From Herbaspirillum rhizosphaerae_A (GTDB lineage: Bacteria > Pseudomonadota > Gammaproteobacteria > Burkholderiales > Burkholderiaceae_D): a DNA stretch of 64,000 nt. The stretch covers positions 124,001-188,000 of the forward strand of contig NZ_JAQQFR010000006.1 of assembly GCF_046025915.1 (NCBI RefSeq), read 5' to 3'. The position numbers were made by a program, and so were the translations under genes. Within the stretch, counting starts at the first letter, position 1. Each line of letters starts with the position of its first letter. Under the pieces are notes generated by a model. That model had not been told where the DNA came from. It did not search any database and saw only the letters and a program-made list of their open reading frames with translations. Of the stretch, positions 25,854-34,803 are shown piece after piece.

Positions 25854-26560
25854 TGAAAGCGCATTTTAAGAAATTCGGCTTGCCGGTGATGCTGGCGGCA
25901 GCCGCAATGACGATGCAGATCCCGTTGTCGCAGGCAGCGGAATCCGCATTCAAGATTCCGGCACCAAAAAGTGCCCCGGCAGCTTCCACCGCAACAACCG
26001 AAACCGTAGTTCTCGCGGGCGGTTGCTTCTGGGGTGTGCAGGCGGTGTTTCAGCACACGCTTGGCGTGACCAGCGCCGTGTCGGGCTACGCCGGTGGCAG
26101 CAAGGAGAATGCGCATTACGACATGGTCGGTTCCGGCTCCACCGGACATGCCGAGTCGGTCAAGGTAACTTTTGATCCGCGCAAGATTTCGTACGGAAAG
26201 ATTTTGCAGATCTATTTTTCCGTTGTGCATGACCCCACGCAGCTCAATCGTCAGGGGCCGGATATGGGCACGCAATATCGCTCCGCGATCTTCTATCAGA
26301 GCGACGATCAGAAGCGTATTGCAACTGACTATATCGCCCAGCTTGATGCGGCGAAAGTCTACCCGGCGCGCATCGTTACGCAATTGACGCCACTGCAGCC
26401 TGCGGCGTTCTATCCTGCTGAAGACTACCATCAGGACTTCGCCACACTGCATCCGCAGCAGGGCTATATTGCACGTTACGATCTGCCCAAGATCGAAAAT
26501 TTCAAACAGATGTACCCCTCCGACTATCGCGCCGCGCCGGTCACTGTCTTCCGCAATTAA
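25850..26560 (+). CDS. msrA: Exported peptide methionine sulfoxide reductase MsrA, single-Cys type
   Basis: 236 residues. A Sec-type signal (about 1-30: MKAHFKKFG, hydrophobic LPVMLAAAAM, SQAAES cleavage region) precedes the MsrA domain. The catalytic Cys59 is in GGCFWG, followed by GYAGG and the substrate region YHQDF. There is no other cysteine, so the usual resolving cysteines are missing. It reduces Met-(S)-sulfoxide, here presumably in the periplasm together with MsrPQ, to which it is coupled by a 4-bp overlap. How it is re-reduced there is unclear. Confidence 0.95.
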   Translation: MMKAHFKKFGLPVMLAAAAMTMQIPLSQAAESAFKIPAPKSAPAASTATTETVVLAGGCFWGVQAVFQHTLGVTSAVSGYAGGSKENAHYDMVGSGSTGHAESVKVTFDPRKISYGKILQIYFSVVHDPTQLNRQGPDMGTQYRSAIFYQSDDQKRIATDYIAQLDAAKVYPARIVTQLTPLQPAAFYPAEDYHQDFATLHPQQGYIARYDLPKIENFKQMYPSDYRAAPVTVFRN

Positions 26561-26597
26561 TTTGTTCTGATTGCTTCCGTCCATTCGGGCGGAAGCA

Positions 26598-26611
26598 TGA
26601 CAAATTTGTCA
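26598..26611. promoter_or_regulatory. Second copy of the response-regulator box, before the DUF305 gene
   Basis: TGACAAATTTGTCA is a perfect 14-bp palindrome and the same core as in 23986-24003. A further TTTGTCATC half site follows at 26616-26624. It lies 120 bp before the DUF305 start codon, so this gene probably belongs to the same regulon. Confidence 0.7.
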
Positions 26612-26730
26612 CCGCTTTGTCATCCGTTTAACTCCGCTCGGCTTCTAGACTGATCGTATGTGCTGCTTACAGGTTGATTTACCTGTGGCGCGCCGTATTG
26701 ATGCGATCAACAGAAAAAGAGGAGGTTTTA

Positions 26731-27264
26731 ATGCAAACAACACTGACGGCAGTGAACCGTTTTGTGCGTCCACACCGCCATGTCGCTGCAGCAGCTGTGA
26801 TAGCCGGTTCGGTGGTCATGGCTGCGGTTTTTTTATGCACCAGCGGCAACGCCATCGCCCAGGAAATGCAGGATATGCAAGGCATGCAGGGAATGCACCA
26901 TCATCATGGTGCAGAACCGGCTGCTGCTACCACCACTGCTAAAGATGCACCACCAGTCTTCATCGCCAGTACCGCAAAACCGTTTTCCGGTTTGATGGAT
27001 GACGCCATGGCCGTCATGGATCACGGCATGACGCACGCGCCGATGAATGACAACGCAGAGCACGACTTCATCACCATGATGATGCCGCATCACCAGGGCG
27101 CAGTGGATATGGCCAAAGCAGTGCTGCTGTATTCCGACGATCCGGAAATCCGCAATCTCGCGCTGGGCATCATCACCGAACAGCAAAACGAAATCCGCGT
27201 CATGCAGGCATGGCTCCAGCGTCACGCTGACAAGACCGGCAAGTCAGACAAGACAAATAAATAA
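26731..27264 (+). CDS. Exported DUF305 family protein, Met/His-rich
   Basis: 177 residues from ATG 26731, which has a strong GAGGAGG. A signal peptide (about 1-44, cleavage near NAIAQ) is followed by a Met/His-rich linker (MQDMQGMQGMHHHHG) and a DUF305 ferritin-like helical bundle with the signature HDFITMMMPHHQGAVDMAK and a C-terminal EQQNEIRVMQAWL. DUF305 proteins often accompany copper-handling genes. The shared palindrome upstream links it to the two-component system. Function is inferred as periplasmic metal binding. Confidence 0.88.
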   Translation: MQTTLTAVNRFVRPHRHVAAAAVIAGSVVMAAVFLCTSGNAIAQEMQDMQGMQGMHHHHGAEPAAATTTAKDAPPVFIASTAKPFSGLMDDAMAVMDHGMTHAPMNDNAEHDFITMMMPHHQGAVDMAKAVLLYSDDPEIRNLALGIITEQQNEIRVMQAWLQRHADKTGKSDKTNK

Positions 27265-27320
27265 GTTTTACGCAGTCGTTTTTTGAATTTTTTTACACCA
27301 ACACCAGGGACAACATCGAT

Positions 27321-28727
27321 ATGAAAAAAATCTCTCTCATCGCCAGCGCGGTGTCCGTATTGTTTGCTCAGGCGGCGTGGGCGCTGCCATCGGCGCAGGA
27401 TCGCGTTTATACCGCCGACCAGAACAGCAACACCGTGACCGTCATCAACCCGGCTACCAACACGCTGGTCGGTCAAATCCGCCTTGGCAATCCGCGTCCC
27501 GATGTGCTGTCGCCGCTGTACAAGGGACAGATCAATGTGCACGGCATGGGCTTCTCACCGGATCATAAGACCTTGCTGGTGGTGTCCAACGGTTCCAACT
27601 CGGTGACCTTCATCGATACGGCGACCAATCAAGTCAAGGGCATCACCTATGTCGGCCGTTCGCCGCATGAAGGTTTCTTCAGCGCCGATGGCAAGGAAGT
27701 GTGGGTAGTGGTGCGCGGCGAAGATTACATCTCGGTTATCGATCCGGTCAGCTTTAAGGAAACGCGCCGTATCCAGACCGGGGTCGGTCCGGGCATGGTG
27801 CAGTTCATGCCGGATGGAAAACTGGCGTTCGCGGTATCGAGCTTCACGCCGCAAGTTGATGTGATCGATGTCAAGTCGCATCAAGTGATCAAGAAGATCG
27901 ACGTAGTCAGCCCGTTTTCACCTTTCCTGCAATTCACGCCGGATTACAAGGAAATCTGGATGACACATAAGGATGTCGGCAAGGTCACCCGCATCGATAC
28001 CAAAACGATGGAAGTGACCGGCGTCATCGATACCGGCTTCATCACCAACCATTTGTCCTTCGCCAAGGTCGATGGCAAGGTGCTGGCGTATGTGACGATC
28101 GGTGGCGAGAACGTGGTCAAGGTATTCACCACCGACAAGGTGGCGAAGCTGGTGGCGACTATTCCGACCGGCGCATTACCGCACGGGATATGGACTTCCG
28201 ATGACAGCAGCCGCATTTATGTGGGATTGGAAAACGGTGATGGCGTTGAAGTCATCGACCCGGCCAGCAACAAGGTGATCGCACATGTCGGCGGCGGGCA
28301 AGCGCCGCAAGCGTTGGTGTATCTGTCGCATGTGGTGGGCGCGGATGGCGGTACGAGCAATCTGGTGCCGCGTGTCAATAGCGATCCGCTGAACATTCGC
28401 CTGCAGGCGGTAGTACAGTCTGCGGAACCGGCGCGCGGCTTTGTCGTGTCGCGTAATCTGGGCGTCATCGATGCGCTGGAAGTCTCGCTGTTCAAGCTCA
28501 AGCCGCAGACCACCTACAGTGTCTATCTGGACGGCCAGTCGGCACCGGTGGCGCGCTTCCTTACCGATGCCAAGGGTGTCGCCAACGGTACCGCCATCGG
28601 GCCGTTGCGGGAACCTGCAGCGCCCGGCGCGTCGCCGGTTGCAACAACCGGCTCCAGCCGCATCATCGTGATGGAAGGCAATCAGCCGGCCGATGCCAGC
28701 AAGGCAGTGCTGGTCGAAGCGAAATAA
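27321..28727 (+). CDS. Exported YncE-type beta-propeller protein
   Basis: 468 residues. A signal peptide (about 1-22, cleavage after AQAAWA) precedes a seven-bladed YncE/YVTN propeller with repeated blades such as DRVYTADQNSNTVTVINPATNT, VTFIDTATNQV and VEVIDPASNKV. A C-terminal extension (about 350-468) forms a separate beta domain. YncE-like proteins are periplasmic and some are metal-regulated, but no reaction is known. It lies 56 bp after the DUF305 gene and may be in the same operon. Its stop is 3 bp from the convergent EAL gene. Confidence 0.88.
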   Translation: MKKISLIASAVSVLFAQAAWALPSAQDRVYTADQNSNTVTVINPATNTLVGQIRLGNPRPDVLSPLYKGQINVHGMGFSPDHKTLLVVSNGSNSVTFIDTATNQVKGITYVGRSPHEGFFSADGKEVWVVVRGEDYISVIDPVSFKETRRIQTGVGPGMVQFMPDGKLAFAVSSFTPQVDVIDVKSHQVIKKIDVVSPFSPFLQFTPDYKEIWMTHKDVGKVTRIDTKTMEVTGVIDTGFITNHLSFAKVDGKVLAYVTIGGENVVKVFTTDKVAKLVATIPTGALPHGIWTSDDSSRIYVGLENGDGVEVIDPASNKVIAHVGGGQAPQALVYLSHVVGADGGTSNLVPRVNSDPLNIRLQAVVQSAEPARGFVVSRNLGVIDALEVSLFKLKPQTTYSVYLDGQSAPVARFLTDAKGVANGTAIGPLREPAAPGASPVATTGSSRIIVMEGNQPADASKAVLVEAK

Positions 28728-28730
28728 CAA

Positions 28731-31484
28731 TCAGGCAGGTGTGAGCGGAGAGACAGGGAACAGATAGCGGCGACGCATCAATCCCGGGATCTCCGCCGCC
28801 GGCAGCGGGTGCGAGATGTAATAGCCTTGCACCTCATCGCAGCCGAGCGCTTGCAGCAGTTGCAGTTGCTGCACGGTTTCCACGCCTTCCGCCACGACGG
28901 TCATATGCAGGGCATGTGCCATGGAGACGATCGCGTTGAAGAAGACTTCACCTTCAGCCCGTACGCCCAGCTCGGCAGTGAAGGCCTTGTCGACTTTCAG
29001 TACGTCGAGATCGAGGCGCTGTAACTGCGACAGCGATGAATAACCGGTGCCGAAATCGTCGACCAATAATTTGATCCCCAGCTCCTGGAACGACGCCAGT
29101 TCTTCAGCGATTTCAAGCGTGTCGGCCATCATGCAGGATTCGGTCAGCTCGATCTCTATTTGTGCCGGATCGATGGCGTAATCCCTGAGTGCCGTGGCGA
29201 TGATGGTATTGAGATTGCCCTGGTTGAGCTGACGCGAAGAGACATTGACCGACGTCGGCAATGCAGGCAATCCTTCCGCCTTCCATTGCGCCAGTTGGGC
29301 GCAGGCCTTGCGAATGATCAACTCGCCGAGTTTGAGGATCAGACCGGTTTCTTCTGCCACCGGAATAAACTCCAGCGGCGACACCATGCCACGTACGGGG
29401 TGCTGCCAGCGCGCGAGTGCCTCCATACTGCAGAATTCACCAGTCGCCGTGTTCACGCGTGGTTGGAAGTGCAGGATAAACTCATCGCGTTCAATTGCCA
29501 GGCGCAGGGCGTTTTCATTTTCCAGTTTTATCTGCAGGCGTTCAGACAATTGCGGCTGATAAAAACGGAAGCGTTTTTTGCCATCCGATTTGGCAGCGTG
29601 CATGGCAGTGTCGGCATGTTTGAGCAAGGCATCGACACTGTCGCCATCGCGCGGATACATGCTGATGCCGATCGACAGACTGACTTGCAATATGCTCTGG
29701 TTGGACAGCATGATCGGGCGGGAGAATGCCTGCAAAATGCTTTCTGCGAGCTGAGCGGCATCTTCGACGCTCCCGCTTTGTTGCTGGATGATCGTGAACG
29801 CGTCACCGCTGAAACGAACCAGTTCGTTTTTCATCGGTGATAAAGGGCGCGGATTGTCGAGTTCCGATGCGACCGCATTCGCGGCGAGCAGTTCTTGCAG
29901 GCGCTGCGTGACTGATTGCAAGAGCATGTCGCCACTGGAGTGACCCATGGTGTCATTGATGTTCTTGAAGTCATCCAGATCGAGGAACAGCACTGCAAAG
30001 CCGCGTCGTTCGCTGGCGGCATCATTGAGCACTTTGTGCAGATGATCGATAACCCAGTGCCGGTTGTGCAGACCGGTCAGTTCGTCTGTATTGATCTGTT
30101 CGAGCAGGGCCAGCTCATGTGCTTTGGCTTCGCTGATGTCGCGCACGGTAATCACGAGGCCTAGCTTGTTGCGCACCATCTTGCGATACAGCCAGGTCGA
30201 CTTCAGCGGGCTGTCGTCGGGGATCATGTACTCGTCTTCGTAGAGACCGACCTCCATGGCTTTCTGAAATGTCGGCAGCAGCTTGACGAAATATGCCGGG
30301 GAATAGTGTCGCGACATGTAGCTGCCAATGAACTCAGCCTTGTTCTTGCCGAAGACCGTCGCGCCACGTTCATTGCAATCGAGCACTTCAAAGTCGATCA
30401 CGGTGCCTGCCTTGTTGCGCACCGCGCGCCACATGTAGAAGCCGTCATTGCCGCCTTCGGTGACAACGCCGTAGGCTTCACGGGCTTTTTCGGCTTCGCT
30501 CTTGCGAATGGCAAGACGCAGCGACAGCAGCGTGCCGACCAATGCGCACAACGCGAGGAAAACCGAACATGCCGTTGCGATGACGGTGTAATCGTTTGCG
30601 CGCTCGCGGAAGGATGCGTAGATATCTTTGGTCGACATGCCGGTCACGGCAAGCAGGGGATAGTCGTGCAGGGCATACCAGGAAACGATGCGCTCTTCTC
30701 CGTCGTTGAAGGCAGAGCCCGGCATGACGCTGACGCCGCTATCGCCCGACAATGCAGGCAGGGATTTGAAGATGTTTTGCTGGGCGATAGTCGCTTCGGT
30801 TGTACGCGATACCAGCGCGGTGCCATCCTGCTTGAACAGTGCCATGAAATCGTTTTTGCCGATGGCGGATTCATCCTGCGAGGGTGCGAGGAAGGCCGGT
30901 TCCACCGCCACCATCACCAGACCATCGAAAGTCCCGTCTGCGGTATCGAGGCGGCGAGAAAAACGAATCAGCGTGCGTTGCGAACGCAAACCGACGGATG
31001 GGTTGCTGATGAGCAATCCACTGTTCGGATGTGATTTGTGCGTGACGAAATAATCGCGCTCTGCCACGCTGACCAGATCTTTCAGCGGCAGCGAACTGGT
31101 TTTCAATATACCGTCACGATCGGAAATCGTGGCATACAACAAAGCGGACGTCGGATAGAGACCTTGTCGTTGCTGGTCTTCTACACTTAGGTTCCCGTTG
31201 GTATAGGTCCAGTAGTACTTGAGATTGAGCGTGATCTGGTCAACCTGAGAAACCGAACGGGCCAACTGATCTGCATACGATTTGGAATGTGCGCGTGCCT
31301 CTTGAACTGCTGTTTTGCCGATTTCGGCTTCCCGGTCGCTGAGCCGGGATAGCAGCAGGGACCACATCAACATGGCAAGAAGCAGGCAGCCAACAGGCCA
31401 CGAGAGAATGCTGATGACTTTGAGTAAACGCTTCTTCACTGTCGTCTGCTTATAGAGTGATATCTCGTTGTGATGTGAATGCAC
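28731..31484 (-). CDS. Membrane-bound PAS-GGDEF-EAL protein with degenerate GGDEF; c-di-GMP phosphodiesterase
   Basis: 917 residues. TM1 (about 27-46), a periplasmic Cache-like sensor (47-297), TM2 (299-322), a PAS domain (335-455), GGDEF (462-640) and EAL (650-905) are in order. The cyclase motif reads SGDAF at 559-563 instead of GGDEF, so synthesis is unlikely. The EAL domain keeps the signature (MEALARW, 688-690), ELTESCMM, the DDFGTGYSSL loop and AEGVETVQQ, so c-di-GMP hydrolysis is expected. The GGDEF domain may act as a GTP-sensing regulatory module. Confidence 0.93.
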   Translation of the reverse strand: MHSHHNEISLYKQTTVKKRLLKVISILSWPVGCLLLAMLMWSLLLSRLSDREAEIGKTAVQEARAHSKSYADQLARSVSQVDQITLNLKYYWTYTNGNLSVEDQQRQGLYPTSALLYATISDRDGILKTSSLPLKDLVSVAERDYFVTHKSHPNSGLLISNPSVGLRSQRTLIRFSRRLDTADGTFDGLVMVAVEPAFLAPSQDESAIGKNDFMALFKQDGTALVSRTTEATIAQQNIFKSLPALSGDSGVSVMPGSAFNDGEERIVSWYALHDYPLLAVTGMSTKDIYASFRERANDYTVIATACSVFLALCALVGTLLSLRLAIRKSEAEKAREAYGVVTEGGNDGFYMWRAVRNKAGTVIDFEVLDCNERGATVFGKNKAEFIGSYMSRHYSPAYFVKLLPTFQKAMEVGLYEDEYMIPDDSPLKSTWLYRKMVRNKLGLVITVRDISEAKAHELALLEQINTDELTGLHNRHWVIDHLHKVLNDAASERRGFAVLFLDLDDFKNINDTMGHSSGDMLLQSVTQRLQELLAANAVASELDNPRPLSPMKNELVRFSGDAFTIIQQQSGSVEDAAQLAESILQAFSRPIMLSNQSILQVSLSIGISMYPRDGDSVDALLKHADTAMHAAKSDGKKRFRFYQPQLSERLQIKLENENALRLAIERDEFILHFQPRVNTATGEFCSMEALARWQHPVRGMVSPLEFIPVAEETGLILKLGELIIRKACAQLAQWKAEGLPALPTSVNVSSRQLNQGNLNTIIATALRDYAIDPAQIEIELTESCMMADTLEIAEELASFQELGIKLLVDDFGTGYSSLSQLQRLDLDVLKVDKAFTAELGVRAEGEVFFNAIVSMAHALHMTVVAEGVETVQQLQLLQALGCDEVQGYYISHPLPAAEIPGLMRRRYLFPVSPLTPA

Positions 31485-31853
31485 ATAATGCGTGATCGGC
31501 CCGGTCGATGTGATTCTTTAATCCATTTTGTTTTTATTGATCTGCACCGGGCAGATTTGATATTGGTAAATGATTATATAGAAACGTTCGTACGGTTTAT
31601 ACGATTCTGCGCATCATAAAGAGAGATGATTGTCGCTACCGTTTGGTAGGCACAAATGGGCGGATGTACTGTCCGCATCGTGGTCGTGAATTGTGTTTTT
31701 CGCGGTGACAATCTACAACGCGATTGGCACGATAGTCGCGGCAAGGAGTTCGGCGAAAACTGCGGCAGTGAACCCGCCTTGAATCGGATAGTCACTGATA
31801 TCGGCTATCGCCGATGTCGTGAATGTGACATGCGCGGATGACGGCGACTGAAC
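31485..31853. other. Intergenic region upstream of the EAL gene
   Basis: 369 bp without a supported gene. On the minus strand a perfect TATAAT hexamer (31573-31578) lies about 90 bp before the GGDEF-EAL start codon and is a candidate -10 element, but no good -35 is seen. A small hairpin (CTACC/GGTAG near 31638) shows no known riboswitch pattern. Confidence 0.5.
31573..31578 (-). promoter_or_regulatory. Candidate -10 element of the GGDEF-EAL gene
   Basis: ATTATA on the plus strand reads TATAAT on the minus strand, the exact sigma-70 -10 consensus. The hexamer 17 bp upstream is a poor -35 match, so the call is tentative. Confidence 0.4.
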
Positions 31854-32243
31854 TCAATTGCACTGGCCACGCGACAGTCTCCTGCAGTTCCAGATCCTGA
31901 CGCCGAGGGCGCACCAGATGAGGAAGATCATCATGTTGGCCGGCAGCCACACGAGTTGCAGCCAGACGTAATAGCGCATCCAATCGCTCCAGTGCTCGGC
32001 CTGCTGCATGTTGCCGAGACCCAGCCAGGGGACGGGGCCTTTGACCGAGACGTATTGCGACCAGCCGAGAATCACCAGCACGGGGATCAGGATAAAACTC
32101 CAGAAGAACCATGTGCGATGTACCGCCACACGGCAAGATCCGGCGTTGGCGCTGCATAGCGCGTTGTGGTGATCATTCCGCTCATCGCGATCGCCGTGAT
32201 GATGGTTCAGATTGACGGTATGATTTGCGACATCGTTTTGCAT
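31854..32243 (-). CDS. Hypothetical small membrane protein with His-rich N-terminus
   Basis: 129 residues, not recognised. Residues 10-27 are rich in His and Asp (NLNHHHGDRDERNDHH). Two hydrophobic segments follow, at about 45-67 (TWFFWSFILIPVLVILGW) and about 92-115 (VWLQLVWLPANMMIFLIWCALGV). Coding bias fits neighbours, and the helices are well shaped, so it is probably real. No close neighbour suggests a pathway. The His/Asp-rich start might bind metal, but this is only a guess. Confidence 0.6.
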   Translation of the reverse strand: MQNDVANHTVNLNHHHGDRDERNDHHNALCSANAGSCRVAVHRTWFFWSFILIPVLVILGWSQYVSVKGPVPWLGLGNMQQAEHWSDWMRYYVWLQLVWLPANMMIFLIWCALGVRIWNCRRLSRGQCN

Positions 32244-32756
32244 AGTGCCCCCGCATTTGCAAACTGGCTTGGTTGAATTTGTTTGGTTTCTTATTTCTTC
32301 ACAGCGCTATTGCGTGGGATCACATCATGGCAGCATTCGTGCGGATATCAGGGTGCCCGGGCCATGGCGAACGGCTACGTGCCTTCTGACGGACAAGCGT
32401 CGTGACACGTCACTGCAAATGGTCAAGCGACCGCGCGCAGAAGGCATCAGCGAAAATACGAGTGAAGGAGCCGACGAAAGAGAGTGCGAAACGACGCGCG
32501 AAATTATCCGCGACGACGGGGCCGTACTGCACAAATGCATGCGGTTCTCTGGCTGACCGGAAGCAGCCAAACGGTGACAAGGCATTTACGGTTCTCGCTG
32601 ATGTGACAGATCCATCCTTGTTATTGCCAGCAAATAGCATTCGCAGCAACGTGGACAGATAAGTTTGTTATGCAATAGGAAAAACAAGACGATACGTTTC
32701 GTCTTGGATTTTAGGTGCAAAATTCCTACTACGCAACAAAACTTACGAGAATGTTG
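32244..32756. other. Intergenic region, 513 bp
   Basis: No gene with plausible coding bias was seen on either strand. Only the hairpin near 32685-32706, described separately, stands out. The segment 32650-32760 is AT-rich and unlike the surrounding GC-rich DNA. Confidence 0.4.
32680..32706 (-). terminator. Probable terminator after the TetR gene (minus strand)
   Basis: The stem CAAGACGA (32685-32692) with TCGTCTTG (32699-32706) is followed, reading the minus strand, by five T. It lies 51 bp beyond the TetR stop codon. Confidence 0.6.
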
Positions 32757-33380
32757 TTAAATTAATTCGGTTTTTGGTTTTGCGTGAGAGATACCGTCGA
32801 GCACGAGGGCAACGTGCAAGTCGATATGACGCTCGTCGATACCGGCATGACGCATCAGCATGCGCTGAATAATCGGGCCGTAAAGCAGGTCGAAAACAAC
32901 ATCGAAGTCGAGATCTTCCTTGAACTCACCGTTTTTAATACCGCGCAACAAGACTTGTTTTGCGGCACTGCGACGTGGGTCGAGGAAGTTGTCATTGAAG
33001 AGACGCATGGTTTCTGCGTCGAATTGCGACAGGCCGATCATTTCACATACGACGCGACCGGTCTTGCCACGGTAAAGCTTGGCCAGTTTGCGGATCTGGT
33101 TCTCGACGTCATGGCGGGCCGATTCTGTTTCCGGAAAGGCCACGGTAGGGCCGACTTCGCGCAGCAAGGCTTCCATCGCCAGCGAACTCTTGTTGGGCCA
33201 CCAGCGATAAATCGTCGCCTTGCCGACACCTGCACGCGCAGCCACGCCTTCCAGAGAAAGCTTGTCGAACCCGATTTCATCCAGCAGGACACACGTGGCG
33301 TCAAGGATGGCGTCATGGGTTGCAGGGTTGCGGCGTCTGCCTGTAGCGGGATCAGGCATATAGGTGAGAGAAATGGTCAT
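32757..33380 (-). CDS. TetR/AcrR family transcriptional regulator
   Basis: 207 residues from ATG 33380 (GGAG just upstream). The N-terminal HTH reads AILDATCVLLDEIGFDKLSLEGVAARAGVGKATIYRWWPNKSSLAMEA in segments, the standard TetR recognition helix. The C-terminal ligand domain resembles TetR_C of the RutR/YbiH-like group (FDVVFDLLYGPIIQRML). It stands alone; the upstream neighbour on the minus strand is the Pr6Pr membrane gene 240 bp away. The ligand and targets are unknown. The longer reading to 33527 adds a non-conserved Pro-rich leader. Confidence 0.87.
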   Translation of the reverse strand: MTISLTYMPDPATGRRRNPATHDAILDATCVLLDEIGFDKLSLEGVAARAGVGKATIYRWWPNKSSLAMEALLREVGPTVAFPETESARHDVENQIRKLAKLYRGKTGRVVCEMIGLSQFDAETMRLFNDNFLDPRRSAAKQVLLRGIKNGEFKEDLDFDVVFDLLYGPIIQRMLMRHAGIDERHIDLHVALVLDGISHAKPKTELI

Positions 33381-33619
33381 GCTCCAATAAGGAAGTGCAG
33401 TCTGTCTACAGCCTATATCGGTCGCATATGTCACAACTTGAGAAAGAAACGGCTCCTGCGCCAACTTTTCATAACATTTTTTTACATACCGTTTGGAATG
33501 AGGCGGTGGACGAGGTGCCGCCGGCATGATGCGAAGCCTGTTGATTATTTCGTGCGGTCACGGAAATTGCGATTCGGCAATGTTTGTGTTGCCGGCGATA
33601 GATAGCCGTGCCGGGCGAG

Positions 33620-34315
33620 TCAACGTCGCAGCAGCAGGGTCTTGCCGGATTCGTTGATAAAGATCAGCAAGCCCATCAGCACCAGAAAGCCGGCCACCAA
33701 TCCTGTTGCATTGAGCAGAACGTGCGGATAGCCGAGTTCATTCACATTGATGAACGGGTAGGGATAGAAACCGGACATGCCGCCACGCCACAAGGTGATG
33801 AACAGATAGGACATTGGATAAATCAGCCACAGCAGGCTTTTCTTCAGACTTGGCTGGAAGCGCGGTACGAAAAAAATCCAGTACACCATCGACAGTAGCG
33901 GTGTCACCGTATGCAGGCTTTCATTGACCAGGGCGCGAAAGCCGGTCGGCTGCCACAGCTGGCGTAGCAACACGTTATAAGCGATGCCGACAAAAATCAT
34001 ATAGGCGACCACCGCCGTGATGACTTGCGGCTTGCGGAAGAAGCTGCTGATCGGATTGCTGTTGCGCAGGGCCAATGCAGAAAAGCTGACGGCGCTGAGC
34101 AAGATCGTCAGATTGGTCAGGTAACTCGTCAAACGCTCCACGCCATCCAGTACGGTCATGCCGCGCACCAGCACACGGTCGATAGTGATGTCGGTCTGGG
34201 CGCTCAGTGCAAACCAGCTGATGACGGCAATGAGCAGCGCCAGCATGCAAGAGAGGCTGGAGAGTTGGCGATCGGGGAATATTTCAGCGGACAGCGTTGG
34301 TTCGGGCGTGGACAT
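33620..34315 (-). CDS. Pr6Pr family membrane protein
   Basis: 231 residues with six or seven hydrophobic helices. The segment YPMSYLFITLWRGGMSGFYP, followed by PYPFINVNELGY, is the Pr6Pr signature. These proteins are related to the FAR-17a/AIG1 family of serine-type membrane hydrolases. The function of the bacterial members is not established. No operon partner is evident. The ATG at 34315 is kept because the first helix follows soon after. Confidence 0.85.
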   Translation of the reverse strand: MSTPEPTLSAEIFPDRQLSSLSCMLALLIAVISWFALSAQTDITIDRVLVRGMTVLDGVERLTSYLTNLTILLSAVSFSALALRNSNPISSFFRKPQVITAVVAYMIFVGIAYNVLLRQLWQPTGFRALVNESLHTVTPLLSMVYWIFFVPRFQPSLKKSLLWLIYPMSYLFITLWRGGMSGFYPYPFINVNELGYPHVLLNATGLVAGFLVLMGLLIFINESGKTLLLRR

Positions 34316-34564
34316 CGGCAGGCTAAAAAGGTGGCGTCATGAAGGGGCTCATACAACGGGAGTTGCGCTACAGGCGTCGTGCACAGCTCAGCGATCATTG
34401 AATCACGATATGGAGTGGCATGGCCACATATTGTTCCCGTTGAGCGCTCAGTTCACGGCGTTTTACACCTGCTTACCTGTAACTTGTCGGCGCGCTGTGG
34501 GGGGCGGGCTGGCAGCAAGTTTTCGGTTCTTTTTCCTATGCGTCTGTTCCGTTCGGGCGTTGTG

Positions 34565-34678
34565 TCAGATGAAAACGAAGTCTTCATTCTGATTTGGCAC
34601 CAGCTTGATGGTTTGCAGCAGTTGGAACAAGAGTGACGCCCCGATGGGCAAAGTGATGACGCCGATAGTAACCAACAT
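34565..34678 (-). CDS. Small 37-residue membrane peptide, predicted TetR target
   Basis: Translation gives MLVTIGVITLPIGASLLFQL, then LQTIKLVPNQNEDFVFI. Residues 3-24 form one likely membrane helix and the tail is polar. A good GGGAGAG ribosome site lies before the ATG. The 22-bp element at 34691-34712 starts 12 bp upstream of the ATG and is nearly identical to the one before the neighbouring TetR gene. No known family was recognised. A real, regulated small membrane protein is the best explanation; membrane-stress or transporter-regulating roles are common for such peptides, but nothing here identifies one. Confidence 0.65.
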   Translation of the reverse strand: MLVTIGVITLPIGASLLFQLLQTIKLVPNQNEDFVFI

Positions 34679-34690
34679 GATGCTCTCCCT

Positions 34691-34712
34691 ATTTAGCACG
34701 ATAGTGCGAAAT
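34691..34712. promoter_or_regulatory. Predicted TetR operator, copy 1 (small peptide promoter)
   Basis: ATTTAGCAC, four bases (GATA), then GTGCGAAAT. The same 22-bp pattern occurs at 35430-35451 with only the spacer changed. The near-palindromic halves suit a TetR dimer. Confidence 0.8.
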
Positions 34713-34803
34713 TAATTTAAAAAAATGCAAAAACGAATTTTTGTCTGAAAAACAAACCGGCCGAATCTGTAAAGCTTGCCCTCGGATAGAACTAGATGCG
34801 AAA

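Noticed and set aside
31485..31853. A possible riboswitch in the leader of the EAL gene
   Set aside because: Small hairpins are visible, but I could not find the conserved core of any c-di-GMP or other riboswitch class.
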